Source: Casuarina equisetifolia
Lineage: Eukaryota; Streptophyta; Magnoliopsida; Fagales; Casuarinaceae
Length of the DNA: 64,000 bases
Assembly (NCBI GenBank): GCA_028551475.1
Contig: CM052358.1
Coordinates: forward strand, 27,678,853-27,742,852
Direction: 5' to 3'
The notes beneath the pieces were generated by a model. That model was not told where the DNA came from. It saw only the letters and a program-made list of their open reading frames with translations, and did no database searches. Numbering within the stretch: position 1 is the first letter of the stretch; the number at the start of each line of letters is the position of its first letter. Below, in pieces: positions 46,322 through 58,034 of this stretch. Position numbers and translations under genes: made by a program.

Positions 46322-47159
46322 ATCAGTCCAGCGGACAAAATTGACCAATTCTAAACTGAGGAGATATCAGTCCCACATTGATAAGAAAATGGAGATCTCT
46401 TGGCCTTATAAGAGCCGTGCCCTCTTATTTCGGCTTTCGACGTCTTTTGAACAGAAGCACTGGGACCAGTTTCCTACAAGAGAGAAAGTTTAGAAAGTTA
46501 TCTGAAGTCTTTGAGGCCACTCTTCACTCGTGTTCTTTATTTTTTCTCGAAAATTTGCACTACCATGGCAGTCCGAGGACTATTTTGCCACCTACCAAGC
46601 TTCCGGACAAAAATATAGGGGGGAGAGAGAGAGAATCCTCTTTCCGGCTCATCTGTGCTAGTTTCTGGCCGATCTGACCTTATTTCCAGCCGATCTGTGT
46701 TCCAGGTTCATCCATGGTGAGCTTCCGGCGAAGAGAGACGGTGACTTCGTTGTCCGCACATGGTAAGACCAAGATATCATGCGAATTTCAAAGCATGAGC
46801 TGTGAGGTGTTAAATAAGGGCTTGTTATGCTTCGTTTTAATTAAAAAAATGAATCTAACTGCTAATTTTCCTAAAATATCTTTTTAATTTATATTTATTA
46901 TATTTTAATTGACAAAAAAAAGATATTTTCAGAAAAAAATAACTAGAAAAATGTGTAAAAAGTTATAAGATGATAAAATCAAATGATCTTGCAAATATTT
47001 TACTATCTACGTTGATTGGGGAAGCTATTCTTGAATAAAAAATACAAACCAACCAAAAGAGGCAAAGACAGTAAGATTTTAATTATACAAAAGGTTCTTA
47101 CTACAAAGATAAATACAAAGAATTTAAGCTATAGAAAAAGAAAAATGGGGGGGCTTACT
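46322..47159. other. Promoter-like remnant, 'h' block and short LINE end
   Basis: 46370-46600 is another WRKY-promoter-type block (CTTGGCCTTATAAGAGCCGT; CCTACCAAGCTTCCGGACAA). 46735-46800 is an h block with ACATG|GTAAGACC. 46820-46930 resembles a LINE 3' segment (CTTTTTAATTTATATTTATT). 47000-47150 is one half of a block also seen at 49050-49190. Confidence 0.45.
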
Positions 47160-47985
47160 GCTTATTAAACACAAAAAATTGTAATGTCTGCCATCTCAGC
47201 CTTTCGAAATCAATACCATGTGGAGGCACATCAGATTCATTAAAATACACGGACAGCATCGTCAGCAAAAGCGTTCATGTTGGCCTCGCACATCTACCCC
47301 GCGCTCCACTTTCCGATGCTCTCTGCGGGCACCTTACTTTATTGTTGTATCATGCGCAGGATCTTAAAAGCATCTCACCAAGCTCAGTCAAGTCAAGCAT
47401 GGGAAGAATAGTGTCCTACCAACCACAATTTGTTCAACAACCTTTTGTTGAATAGTGTCCATGTCTTGTCAACCTCAAAATCAGCAACCTTTTGTTAAAT
47501 ACAGTGAAGAAAAAATGCAAATCATGGATGAACTTTTTCTATTAATGAACAAGCAAATCATTATAATGCATTTGAGAGAAATGAGTCCCAAGATGAAAAA
47601 AGACAACAACGGTTTGTAGCATATATACATGAAGAAGAAAAGCCTCTATAAAATATCATTATTGCATGGGTCTTTTCCAAGAAGGCATGCATCCGCATGT
47701 TGCAGGAGTCGGTTCACAAGTTTGGGGGCTGACCTTTCTCTTTAGCATGGCAGCCATGACAAACAATGTCCGAACACCTTCAATTGCTAAATTTGTCTTA
47801 ATTTATTAGGGTTTTCTTCCATCTTTGTATAGTACTTGTTTGCCTATAAATTTAGGCGTTGTTGTACAAAACAAATCATCAAATCTACAATTATATTTTC
47901 ATCCTCTGTTTTTAGGGTTTTTTGTGTTCTTCGTGGTTTCTCAATAAATCCAACGATTTCTTGAGACTATTACGTTTATCTCTGC
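47160..47985 (+). mobile_element. Probable LTR-type insertion, ends unresolved
   Basis: Sequence 47040-47150 continues, after this segment, at 47985-48060; the same sequence is uninterrupted at 49080-49260 (TTAAGCCATC..., CCAATTATCTTCTCCCAC). So about 0.8 kb was inserted. The insert ends with features of a retroelement LTR: TATAAATTTAGGCG, then a 60-nt leader-like stretch and TCTCAATAAATCC (AATAAA). A clean TG...CA pair and target duplication were not found. It could be a solo Copia LTR or a short TRIM-like element. Confidence 0.4.
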
Positions 47986-49529
47986 TGTCCAATTGTCTTC
48001 TTCCACCTAGAGGATTCTATGTCATCCTTTTCCAGTTTCAGCCTCCCACAATAGACTTCCGTCAGCTGTCTTAAGTGGGTAGTCTTCAATGCTTTATAGT
48101 TAGTTACAACATTTTTATTTATGCTCAAATACTACATTTGGCCAATTTCAAAACTTTTGAAAGAATCTATTACAATTTATAAGCTTCACTCTCTTGATTA
48201 ATAAAATCTTCTTACATCTTTCTTGATTTTAGCAATAATGATCAAATTATTTAGACTTTTACAAATGAATCTTCTATTTCTTTTATACCAAATGTGATAC
48301 AATGTAGTTTTATGATGTTCTAAGGTTCAGAGCAAAAGAACACAATGAAAATGATGTCCATCCCACATCATTTACATATTGTTTTGGTATCCTTCATGTA
48401 TGATAAACTAAAGGGAGAAATTTGACTTTAATACCAAATGTTGAACTAAAGAAGGGAGAAACTAAAGGAAACTTACCTTTATAATGTAAAACACAACAAA
48501 AGAGGTACAAAATTGGATACAACAAAAGAACAAAGTTTCTTTCTCTCACACTAAGCTTTGTGACAGCTCCACTCTTTCTTTTCCACTCACGGACTACAAG
48601 TTTTTCTAGACGGGTTTTCTCTATCTGCAAATCGAGGAAGGGTCACTTCCTTTCATAGTATATAAAAGTCAGTATCTAGACTGTTTAGCGGTGTGAAGCC
48701 TAGTCATGCAGGAGTGCGGCGCGAAGTGTAACCGTGCAATAGTGCCTTGGTGGGATTCTAGCTCATAAACATGGGTTGGTTCCAAAAATTTTGTGACCTG
48801 AAATGGCAACCGTAAACTTTGACATGTTGCTTCCAAAAGTCGCAATCCTTAACTTTTCAACGGCCAAGTTTACAGGTTTCAACAACTCCAAGCAAAAGGA
48901 AGTGTGTCTAATCAAACATCAAAGAAAACTTGTCTTTTGTTGGATGCTGCAGCAATAGCAATGACGAACCCCTGATTTCGTCTTTCACACATGGTGAGAC
49001 CAAGCTTTCATGCGAACTTTCAAGGCATGAAAATATTTGAGCCATTTGCCTTGATTGTCGAAATCTTTCGACAATACAAAATGCAAACTGGCCAAAAGAG
49101 ACAAAGACAGTGAGTCTTCAGTTATGCAAAAGGTTCGTATACTACAGAGACAGATCCAAAGAATTTAAGCCATCGGGAAAAACGAAGCCTGCTGCTGGCC
49201 AATTATCTTCTCCCACAAAGAGGATGTTGTGTCATCCTTTGTCCAGTCTCAGCCTCCCACGACAGGTGTCTCAAGTTGGGCGGTGCTTAGGCCGTTGCCA
49301 GTCATTCACGGCGACAAAAGATGCCATCAAAAGAATCTATTTGTACGACACCTTCCACCGAGGTGTATTGTAGCGACATCACGTAAGAGAGGACTCATAC
49401 ACCATGGTAACCATGTCAGAATCCTCAACTCCCCTCCAAGCTTGTGGGTGATAAAAGTATAGGACCCAAAGTTTAGAGACAAGTTAATACTCCTGGTGTG
49501 CAGCCAATGGCTTAGTTTAGACATTAGCT
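47986..49529. other. Duplicated spacer blocks, no gene
   Basis: 47985-48110 and 49190-49280 are copies of the CTCAGCCTCCCAC block. 48290-48400 contains the ATGTTCTAAGGTTCAGAGC block also at 37910 and 52855. 48890-49040 is the GTTGGATGCTGCAGCAATAG plus h block (CACACATG|GTGAGACC). Frames at 49110-49373 and 49229-49462 overlap each other and lack family features. Nothing is recognised at 48400-48890 or 49290-49529. Confidence 0.35.
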
Positions 49530-50308
49530 AGCTGATTTTTTTTAATAAAAAAATAAGTTTGCATTAATAATATTTAGTATATAAAATGTAAGGCTATATT
49601 CCAGTATCACCAAAGTTATTAAAATTACAAAAAATAGAGGTTAAAAAAATTTTAAATCTCACTCAAAAAGGCATTTGATATTTTTTTTTATATTTTAGAA
49701 CAAAGAATTGTTTTACCATGAGTTATAATAAATATTAAAAGCCTTTAACTCTCACACAAAATGATATTTTAATTAAAAAATTTAATACTTCAAAATAAAA
49801 AAGTTCTTTCTCATAGAATTTTCATTGGAATAAAGAAAAATATTATAATTTCTTTTGTGAATGAAAAATATTATAATTTTTTTGTTATATAAATATATAT
49901 ATCTTAATATTACAAAAGTTACTAAAGTTATGAAAAGATAAAGGTTAGAAACCTTTAAATCTCATATAAAATGATATTTTAATAAAAAAATTTATATTTC
50001 AAAATAAAGAAGTTCTTTCTCACACAATTTTCTTTGGAATAAAGAAACATATTAATATTTTTATGAATATGTATTTATTTAAGAATAAAAAAATATAAAA
50101 GTTAGGCATATTTTAGCATTATAAACTTATTTAGGAGAAATTCAAGTTTGAAATCATTTAATTATGACCTAATAAAACATTTGTCTAATAAGATTTAATG
50201 TTCTTAAATAGAATTATTCTTTCATGTATTAATTTTCTAATTCTAACTAATAAAATTGGCACTTCAACTTGGGAAAGAATCATTGTTGAGACTTACAAAA
50301 AACAAAAA

Positions 50309-50350
<42 letters not shown>

Positions 50351-50510
50351 TGAAAGCATATATGATTTTGTTTAAATCATAAATAATATATATGTGTTAA
50401 GAAAGAAATTTTAAAGTTCTTTGTAAATAAATTATTTTGTTTAGTTGCTTTGATTATTTATTGTAAATCAGAACTTTAATAATTAATGATCCTAAGAAAG
50501 TCATAGTATT
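49530..50510 (-). mobile_element. Cluster of LINE 3' ends, minus strand
   Basis: At least three partial 3' ends in series: 49537-49690, 49880-50040 (both with TATTACAAAAGTTA... and AATCTCA(C/T)(A/T)(C/T)AAA) and 50060-50510 of the subfamily seen at 12640 and 17060. An (AT)n microsatellite lies at 50310-50347. All are short and degraded. Confidence 0.5.
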
Positions 50511-52430
50511 CTTTGTATATAAAAGAATTCTTCTTCTTATTATAAGTTAATTTTTAAAAAATGATCTAATCTTTGTTAATGAAAATTTATAAGTTCTTAT
50601 ATTTACTTTTTTTCTTAACCATGTTCATAAAGGCTGTCAAAGTACTCCCTCTTTCCTCTTTTTGCCTTAAAAAAATAGAAGGTTATCAAAGTAGCCATCA
50701 AGTTGTGCGGGTTTCGTGTTGTTAGGTCACTTCTAATTGTTTTACTTCGAAAGTGTACAAAAATTTAGGAAAAGAAAGAAAAATGCAAACGGAATCCAAG
50801 GTTGTGGGTCACATCGGATCACGTTGCCGGTGGTGAGGATAGCTTTTCAGATAGACAGCATGGACCCATTTTGTCGTTTCCTTAGAATTAACTCAACCGT
50901 CCATATCGAAGCTACGGGTTGGCAGGCAATAAATCACTTTTATTTCACGAATGGACGGCTAGGACGCAAGATCTAGACACGGCCAATTTTACATATTGCC
51001 CGTGGCTGGAATAAACACTCCCTATCAACCCACGTCGACACCAGCCTATTCTCCATCAAATGGCCAGAATTCAATCATGCCACCTGGCTGGTGTCATGTC
51101 CAAAAACTTCATCCAAACATAATTACAAAGGTAAATTTTGTGATTATTATAAACATTCTTACCATATAAAAGAACATTTCTAAAAATTACATAACAAACC
51201 ACGAACAAAGACAAGAAAGAAAAGGATATTTCAGCCCATCAAGTGTCGGCACTCTACCTAGAAAATAATTCAACCCATCAACAATGACTAGTTTTTGCAA
51301 TCATTCGGGCTTTAAGTTGAATTAGACTACCAAATAAGTCAACCAATTTTGTAGGTATTTTTCTTTTTGTTTGATGAGTTCTATTTTCACCTATGCATGA
51401 ATAATTGATTCATAAATTAGTGATCATTTTGTATCACAATAACCCCCATCCAATCATGGTAGTATGTTTGCCAAATGAAAATATTAAGTCTACCACAAAA
51501 GGTGGCAATAGCAAACTTAGATAACTACCATTTTTAAAAATGTCCTTTATGTTCTTGAATTCTAATTTAACCTTATTTCTCTCTCCAAAGTTTGTGAAGA
51601 CAACCATTTTCATATCATATTAGATTTTAGCATTCATTTGTTTAGGCATTTTCTTGAATAGTATTCACTAAGTTTATTATTGGGCCTCTTTTTTGGAACT
51701 TTTTGATTTATAGTCATGTAATCCTTTAAATAACAGCACTGTTTATATGTTAAGATCAATAAGAATAGTTTTAGTTTTATTAACACTTGGGTCATAATGC
51801 TTCTTTTTCCTATTCTAAAAGTTCTATGCCCTTTAATTTAGCTAAACAATCACATATCCCCTTTCTACCAATACATCCCATCCCACTATACATTTTCCTC
51901 TCCCTCATATTGACATTTGGGGGTCATGTTACATGCTATATCATGATGGATCTTCAACCCCCCCCCCCCCCTTACCATGTTGATGATCACTCACGTGGTA
52001 TTAAGGTTTTCTGTATGCAATGCAAATCCCTTGTTCTTTCACATCTTACAAGTTTTATGTGCTAATACATAATCAATTTCATATCTTCATTTAGCATGCT
52101 TGGCTAGATAATTTAGGTGATTTCTTTAACTATAAGGGCTCTTTCTTTTTCTTCACCCAAGGCAACCTTCATAAGAACTCTTGCCCATAACAAAATGTGG
52201 TTTAGAACACTTGCATTGTCACATCTTGGATGTCGCTCAAAGTCTTAAGTATCAAACCTTTATTTCCGAAACCCTTTAGGGTGATTGTATAATTATTTTA
52301 GTTTATTTGATCAAACAGTTGCCAACTCTAATTCTTGATGGATGAACTCCCTCGAGTTGTTTTTCGGAAAGAGCTTAGACGCTTGCCATTTTTGTGACTT
52401 TAGATGTTTTTGCCATGTTACCACCATGGG
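50511..52430. other. Mixed intergenic DNA; promoter-like GC-richer patch
   Basis: 50750-51060 is distinctly richer in G and C and not repeated elsewhere here (CAACCGTCCATATCG, GAATGGACGGCTAGG, ACGGCCAATTTT, CCACGTCGACACC). It reads like a promoter region, but no gene follows in either direction. A 79-codon frame (50737-50976) lies over it without a recognisable family. 51060-52430 is unrecognised; there is a C14 run at 51958-51971 and short frames only. Confidence 0.3.
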
Positions 52431-52740
52431 CCAGGCAAACAAATAAGCCCCCAAGGCCTTGACTTCGTTCTTCACACATGGTAAGAACCAGAGATCACTC
52501 AAAGAATGAGCTGCGACGGTAGCGGCCCCCGCAAGGGCCAGTGTTTCCACCGCCGTCACAACGGTTGTGGGCTAGTAAGGGTGTTAGGACAGTATTGGGC
52601 CACCACGTTCTTCTTGTTTTTGTTTGCCTAAAGCTACACTGGATGGATTCATTGTCTTAATCACCTCCTGAACGTAGTTTTTAATAAGAATTTAGCGACT
52701 GCTCCTACCTGAAGCATCTTCAATCCAACGTGATAAATTA
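52431..52740 (+). repeat. Exon-like 'h' block, module F side
   Basis: CTTGACTTCGTTCTTCACAC then ATG|GTAAGAACCAGAGATCAC, GAATGAGCTGCGACGGTAGC, and GTTAGGACAGTATTGGGCC. The minus-strand 82-codon frame across it is not kept in other copies. Confidence 0.45.
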
Positions 52741-53154
52741 AGGCATGTTTTACTTCCCTTTTATTTATTTATTTTAAGTATTAACGTTAATGTATCATAG
52801 GATTTCAAAATTTATGCAGTCCTAATTCATTTTTGGACAGTAAAATCCTTGTGATGTTCCTCGGTTCAAAGTAAAAGGGCTTGACAAAAATGGTGTACGT
52901 CCCATGTCGTTTAAATCTTTGTTAATTAAGACTCACAAGTTCTTATATTTACTTGTTTACGGAACCCTTTAAAGAGAAAAAAGAAATGAAAGAGAAACAG
53001 CACATGAAATGCTAAATTAGGAGAGAAATCACTACGATACTCACCTTTTTTTAAAACAAAGTTGAAAGAAGAGTCTAAATAGAAATCATAAAAGATGAAA
53101 CTAAATACTTAAGGTAAATTTGGATAGTTCCAATTGTAGCATTCATTACTATTT
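52741..53154. other. Recurrent spacer block
   Basis: 52850-53150 matches 37910-38200 and 31180-31450 (ATGTTCCTCGGTTCAAAGT; TTTAAAACAAAGTTGAAAG). No gene. Confidence 0.4.
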
Positions 53155-53580
53155 TTTGGTAGAAATATAAATTTGCATTTATAAAAAGTAGTGTACAAAA
53201 ATATAAGGGCATATCTCAGTATTATAAAAGTTACAAAAATTATGAAAAAATGAAAATTGGAAGCCTCCAAATCTCACTAAAATAACATTTTCCTATAATG
53301 ATTTTACATTATGAAATAAAGAAGCTCTCTCTCATACAATTTTTTTTACTTTAGCCAAAATGATTGGAATGTCAATTATTTTATTTTAAAAATGTATTTT
53401 ATTTCATTATATTCATATACAATAAAGACAAACTAAAAATATATCTTAAAAAGCTTTACAGTTAAATATTTTCCTTTAGTTACTCTAACCATTCATTGTA
53501 GTTTTTCATTACATTCTCCAATATGACATTAGATTCCATTTTGAGTAAAAATAATCTTCCAAACCATTATTGTTAGATAC
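53155..53580 (-). mobile_element. LINE 3' part, minus strand
   Basis: Reverse complement of the 3' region at 42290-42530: AAATTTGCATTTATAAAAAG, GTGTACAAAAATATAAGGGC, GAAGCCTCCAAATCTCACT and ACTTTAGCCAAAATGATTGG. 5'-truncated. It splits a spacer block between TTCATTACTATTTTTTGG and AGATACGATTAACTC. Confidence 0.7.
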
Positions 53581-54880
53581 GATTAACTCTTTGTATTTTC
53601 CTTTGTTTTATAAAATCAAACTAATGGGATAGCAAAAGAATGCTTTTGCAAGTTGATATGCAACTAGAACATCTCTAGATTGATATCTACTTAACTGTTA
53701 AAATGATCCAACCGTCGTAACTATGACAAACATGTTTTAACAAAGGAACAAATGAAAAAAATGGAACTTGATAAGGAAAAACTAATCCCTTTCTCTTTAA
53801 CACTGCATCCGAATGCTCACTAATCAAAGTTAGCATAGTCCTTCCATTGAAACCTCATAAGCATGGTAACTAATTTCTGTGCATGTACAAAACAATGATG
53901 TCTCGTAGTCAAAGTCAATTTGTTGACCATTTGCGGTCACGATTATATGTGCATAGGGCTTGGGGAAATTTTATTGAGAAACTTTAATGCGAGTAAAAAT
54001 TTAAATCTTTTTGTATTTTTTGCTTTTAAGAAAGCGATTAATCTTCTAACAATTCAAAATTGGTCAACTACAAAATGCTTTAAATTTTTTGTGGCATCTT
54101 TGTTATAGTAATAAGCTTTAATGTCAACCAAACCCTTGAATTAAAGGTGAAGGTTAAGGAGAAACAAATTAGAAATAACCATAGCCTATCCAAACAACAA
54201 CTTTAGGAGAAAACTATAGTGATTTTCCTTTACAATGAGGAGAAACCTAGTAAGTTTTGGGTACTTGACTACATATCATTTGTTGGAAATCAAAATTTGA
54301 AATGATTTAATTTTTTTTAGTGTCATGTTTTATTTATTAGATTTTGTGTGTTAAAGGTGTTGTTACAATTAGTTGCATACATCTCTTACCTCCATTATCA
54401 CAACTATTCAATAAAGAAAGTTTCTTGTTATTTCAAAGGCAAACTATGTTAGGCAAAATGCTAATGAAAATGGATCTTCCACCAATTGAATATCCTACAA
54501 TATCTCCTAATTTGTTTCGGGTACTATTCAATAGAGTTTGCCCTAATAATATAGTATAATGCTTGTCATAACAATTTGTATTTTCTAAGCCACTTTAAAA
54601 GGCATTTCAAGCATGTAACCAATTGTGTGTTTAAAAAACACACGAGTTTTGTCATGATTCATGATATTAAAGCTTGAAAGATAACAATACTAGAAAGTAG
54701 ATAATCCTTCTTAGGGACATCAAACATATGTGAAACTATGGGCCATCTTCCAATAAGAATGTTAGGACAAAAGATAAATAGCTTCCTTTTTCTTAAGTAG
54801 GAGGCTTTTTACAAAGCTAGCTTTCTTGGGTGGTGCTGGGGGGAAGCCTTGGAAAGCATTGTAGGTAGAATTGGGATTTC
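53581..54880. repeat. W-box block and 3'-flank of module F (SINE-free)
   Basis: 53900-53945 carries W-box cores (two AGTCAA and TTGACC). 54060-54350 and 54590-54880 match the common flank. Around 54235 GAGGAGAAACCTAGTAAG continues without the SINE. Confidence 0.6.
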
Positions 54881-54894
54881 AATTGTTATTATTA

Positions 54895-56502
54895 TGATGG
54901 GAAGTCAATTATTTTCCAAAAACTTGCTCATTATCATGATGAGAAATTGATCAATCTCCAAAAACTTGTACCCAGAAGTCATACTAGTTGCCATTCAAAG
55001 ATGAGGTCCATGATTGTGAGGAGCTAAATTCTATAATTGGTGAGACATGGTTATGCATCTCCTCGTACACTACTTGGGCAAATCAAGGCTCTAAGGTTGA
55101 GCACTTAGCTTTCTTCCATGCAAATTAGTCACTTCTTTGGCACTTGAAATAACTCCTAAATACACACATTATAATTGATTCAAAATAAGTATTTCTTTGT
55201 ATAACATATATAAAATAGGATGAACTTGAATATAAAACATTCTTATCTGTTTTTAGTTACAGTTTTTATGAATTTTTGGCCATACTTCCTCCATGTATCC
55301 ATCTTTTGGAAAGATAAATTTGTTGCCTTGCGCATCGACTTCTCCCTCTTCTTTGTATCCTCCCTCGATCTCCCTGGTAGGACATGAAACGGATCAAACA
55401 AACTTATAATCTTATAACCCATGGCGGTAGGGATAAAAGTACCTCACATGTTTGATTGTGACAGAAGAGATGAGGGCCGGGAGGTATTGGGTTCCTAATA
55501 CTCTCCGTTTTCGGCCATTAGGGTTTTCTGATGATGAAAAGCATGGTACAAAAAAAAAAAAAAATAGAAGAAAAAATCACCTCCTTGTCTCACAGAACTC
55601 TCGGTCACAAGGGAGGGAAAGTATTCAGATCAAGATAAGCCTATGACGATAATAGTATTAGTGATAGACAGGGGGAAAAACATAAAAAACGAAGAAGAAA
55701 AGGGAAGGAAGCCAAATGCAAGGCTGAAGTGCAGCTAGATGATGAGTCCTTTACGGTTTTGTGATGCTCAAAAACATTGTTCGAAGAAACAGAAGGAAAG
55801 ATATCTTCCTTATAAGTAAATAATAGGAGGGAGTGAAATGCATTCACATCAACATAAAGCAAATGCATATAAGTAATTAATAGGAGGAAAAACATGCGAA
55901 AAAAAAACGGAAAGAGAAGGAAGCATGATGCAAAGCCAAAGTGCGCCTCGATGATAAGTCCTTTAGTATGTTGTGTGTGGGTGAGAAAGCTGCACGTAGA
56001 GGTGGATCTGAGGTTGAAAGTAGAAACCTTGCAGAAGAACCTCACGTGCACTGAATTATTATCTTATATATGTCTTCATTTACACTGAATAGGTAAGATC
56101 CAAGCATGGAAAAGCCAAATCGATGAAAGTAGGGGAAAACAGGGTACTTAGATCCCCTACAAATCTAGATCGGTGGACAAAGACCAGCAAACTTACATCA
56201 AAGGTGCCTTTCAGAGTACCTCCTTACTTGTACTGCTTATGTACATGCTAAAATGGACTTATAAGTAACTAAAGCAGAAAAAGCACACAGCCTGCATTCA
56301 GACACACTTATCTGAATTTGAAGGAGTGAATCTGTAAAGTAAAGTTAAATAAGAGAAACTGCTCAATCTTGTGTGATTGTTTCGATATTTTACTTTCCTT
56401 TCTTTTTGCCTTCCTCGCAACTTCTAGGTTTGACAAAGCTTATGAGAAAAGTAGGAAGGAGACTTACACAGAAGTTTCTCTGCGTTGGGAAGCTTCACTC
56501 AT
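54895..56502 (-). pseudogene. WRKY copy F pseudogene
   Basis: Exon 1 (56468-56502) reads MSEASQRRETS and keeps a perfect GTAAGT donor. Exon 2 starts at 55373 but loses two bases right before TGGAGG, which destroys the WRKYGQK frame, and its own donor is changed to ATAAG. Exon 3 (from about 55155) keeps SYFKCQRSD and then has TAA. The upstream sequence 55550-56340 is intron 1. It is clearly non-functional, but it gives the best view of the original exon 1 donor. Confidence 0.85.
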
Positions 56503-57560
56503 GGCAGCCTCTCTCTCCACCAGAAGGAGCTGAAAAGTTTTCAAGCATCTTGTGGAAAATGGTACGAGATGTGTAAGTGTATATATATATATATAGCGAG
56601 AGAGAGAGGAAAACACTGTTCCTCTGGTACACAAATACATATTTTTTTCTGTCGAAACAACCGCATACTGGGAAAATCATTTTTTATTTGTGTCGGAGCC
56701 GTATGCATGGATTTTCTATGCAAAGGGCCCTAGAAGTGATCCAAGTCTTCGCAGGTGTTCTTGCTTTTGCCAAATTCGCGCCAACATGGTGCCATAAGTA
56801 CGGCCAAGCATCTCTGACGAATGTAAAGTTGTCACCCACCAAAGCTTCTACACAAAAATATGTGAAAATGAACCGTTAACGTTCAATCAGTCGTTGTTTC
56901 TGGTCATTGCTGGTGTGGCATAACTTTTTGATATTTTCGATGTGATTCCAACAAAGGAGTGGTGGATGTTTTGGATTGCTATTTTTGTTATGTAACTGAT
57001 TTAAAAAATGAATATTTATAACATAATATTCAACTACTGTTTTAGTATGAAATTTGATCACTTATAAATTAATTTTTATATTTTTATATTTAAGATAAAA
57101 ACCTATATTGTCATATCCCGTGTTTGAGTTATCATTATTGTATTAAGTAGTTACAATTTTTTTACACTAATAATAAAAAATTGTTAAAATTATTATTACT
57201 ATTTTACATTAGTAATATGTTAATTTCATTTTTTCCTCATATACCCACGACTTTATTTTCCTTAACCAATCCATCATATAAAATTGGTAAGGCTCCCTAA
57301 TAGTTGAGAATAACAATCAAAATATTAGATAATGGGAAAAGAGTGTCTAGGCTTTGGGTTGCTGAAGAAGATTTTGCCAAATGAAGTGACGGCAATAGAA
57401 GTACGTTTGATTACAGCAAAACAAAGTCTATCTTATCAAATATCAAAGAAAAATTGTCTACTCGTTGCGTGATGCAGCAACGGCAAAAGAGCATTTTGCA
57501 AGCGATATAAAGTATTTTTGGGGGACCTGGAGTTAGAAGCCCGTGACTTTGTATTTTCAC
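56503..57560. other. WRKY F leader, promoter and module spacer
   Basis: 56510-56640 is the leader with an (AT)n run (56581-56597) and GAGAGAGAGG. 56690-56900 is the promoter block. 57300-57560 contains the 4790-type block, the GTTGCGTGATGCAGCAACGG block and a decayed h block (CCCGTGACTTTGTATTTTCACACAGG) with no donor. 56960-57290 is unrecognised. Confidence 0.45.
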
Positions 57561-57589
57561 ACAGGCGTAATGAATTCAATATTATTAAG

Positions 57590-57700
57590 AAATATATTAA
57601 AGTTTTACTTATAAGATAATAGATTTTAATATTTAATTTATTAGGATTTTAAGTTATATATAAGCCTTTCTTGATAATATATATATGGTATCGGAGTCCA
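57590..57700 (+). mobile_element. Remnant of a Ty1/Copia-type LTR end and primer site
   Basis: An AT-rich stretch ending TTGATAATATATATA is followed by TGGTATCGGAGTCC at 57686-57699. TGGTATCAGAGC is the usual initiator-Met-tRNA primer site of plant Copia elements; one change plus one insertion separate them. No coding region follows. It is a small remnant at best. Confidence 0.4.
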
Positions 57701-57759
57701 AATTCTACCTTCATGTTTCTATAGAAATAAATCAAATATCCACATAACCAAAGTGGCAT

Positions 57760-58030
57760 TTGAACCAATTGCATCTTTAGAAAACATGCAAGTCTTATCA
57801 TAATTCATGATGTTAAAGCTTGGAAGATAACAAAAGAACCCTTCTTGGAGATATCAAACGTTTTCACAAACGTAGATTTTTTTTCCTACAAGAATGTTAG
57901 GACAAAGATAATCACCTCCATTGTTCTTGAGTGAAGAATGGAAAGCTTTCTTGAAGGAGGGAGGAAGAGAGAAAGGAGAGGGGGGGGGGGGGGGTTGTTT
58001 GTTGTTGGTTAGCCTTGGAGAGCACAACAT
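57760..58030. repeat. Seventh copy of the WRKY 3'-flank block
   Basis: 57770-58030 matches 2100-2350 (TAGAAAACATGCAAGTCTTA; TGTTAGGACAAAGATAATCA; GCCTTGGAGAGCACAACATG) and ends AAAATTAAGATTTTC, the point where WRKY exon 3 should begin, but a LINE starts instead. A G15 run lies at 57980-57994. So a seventh module once existed or was partly copied. Confidence 0.65.
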
Positions 58031-58034
58031 GTAA

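Noticed and set aside
51787..52065. 92-codon frame as a gene
   Set aside because: It runs through a C14 homopolymer, has no recognisable domain and no supporting splice or promoter signals.
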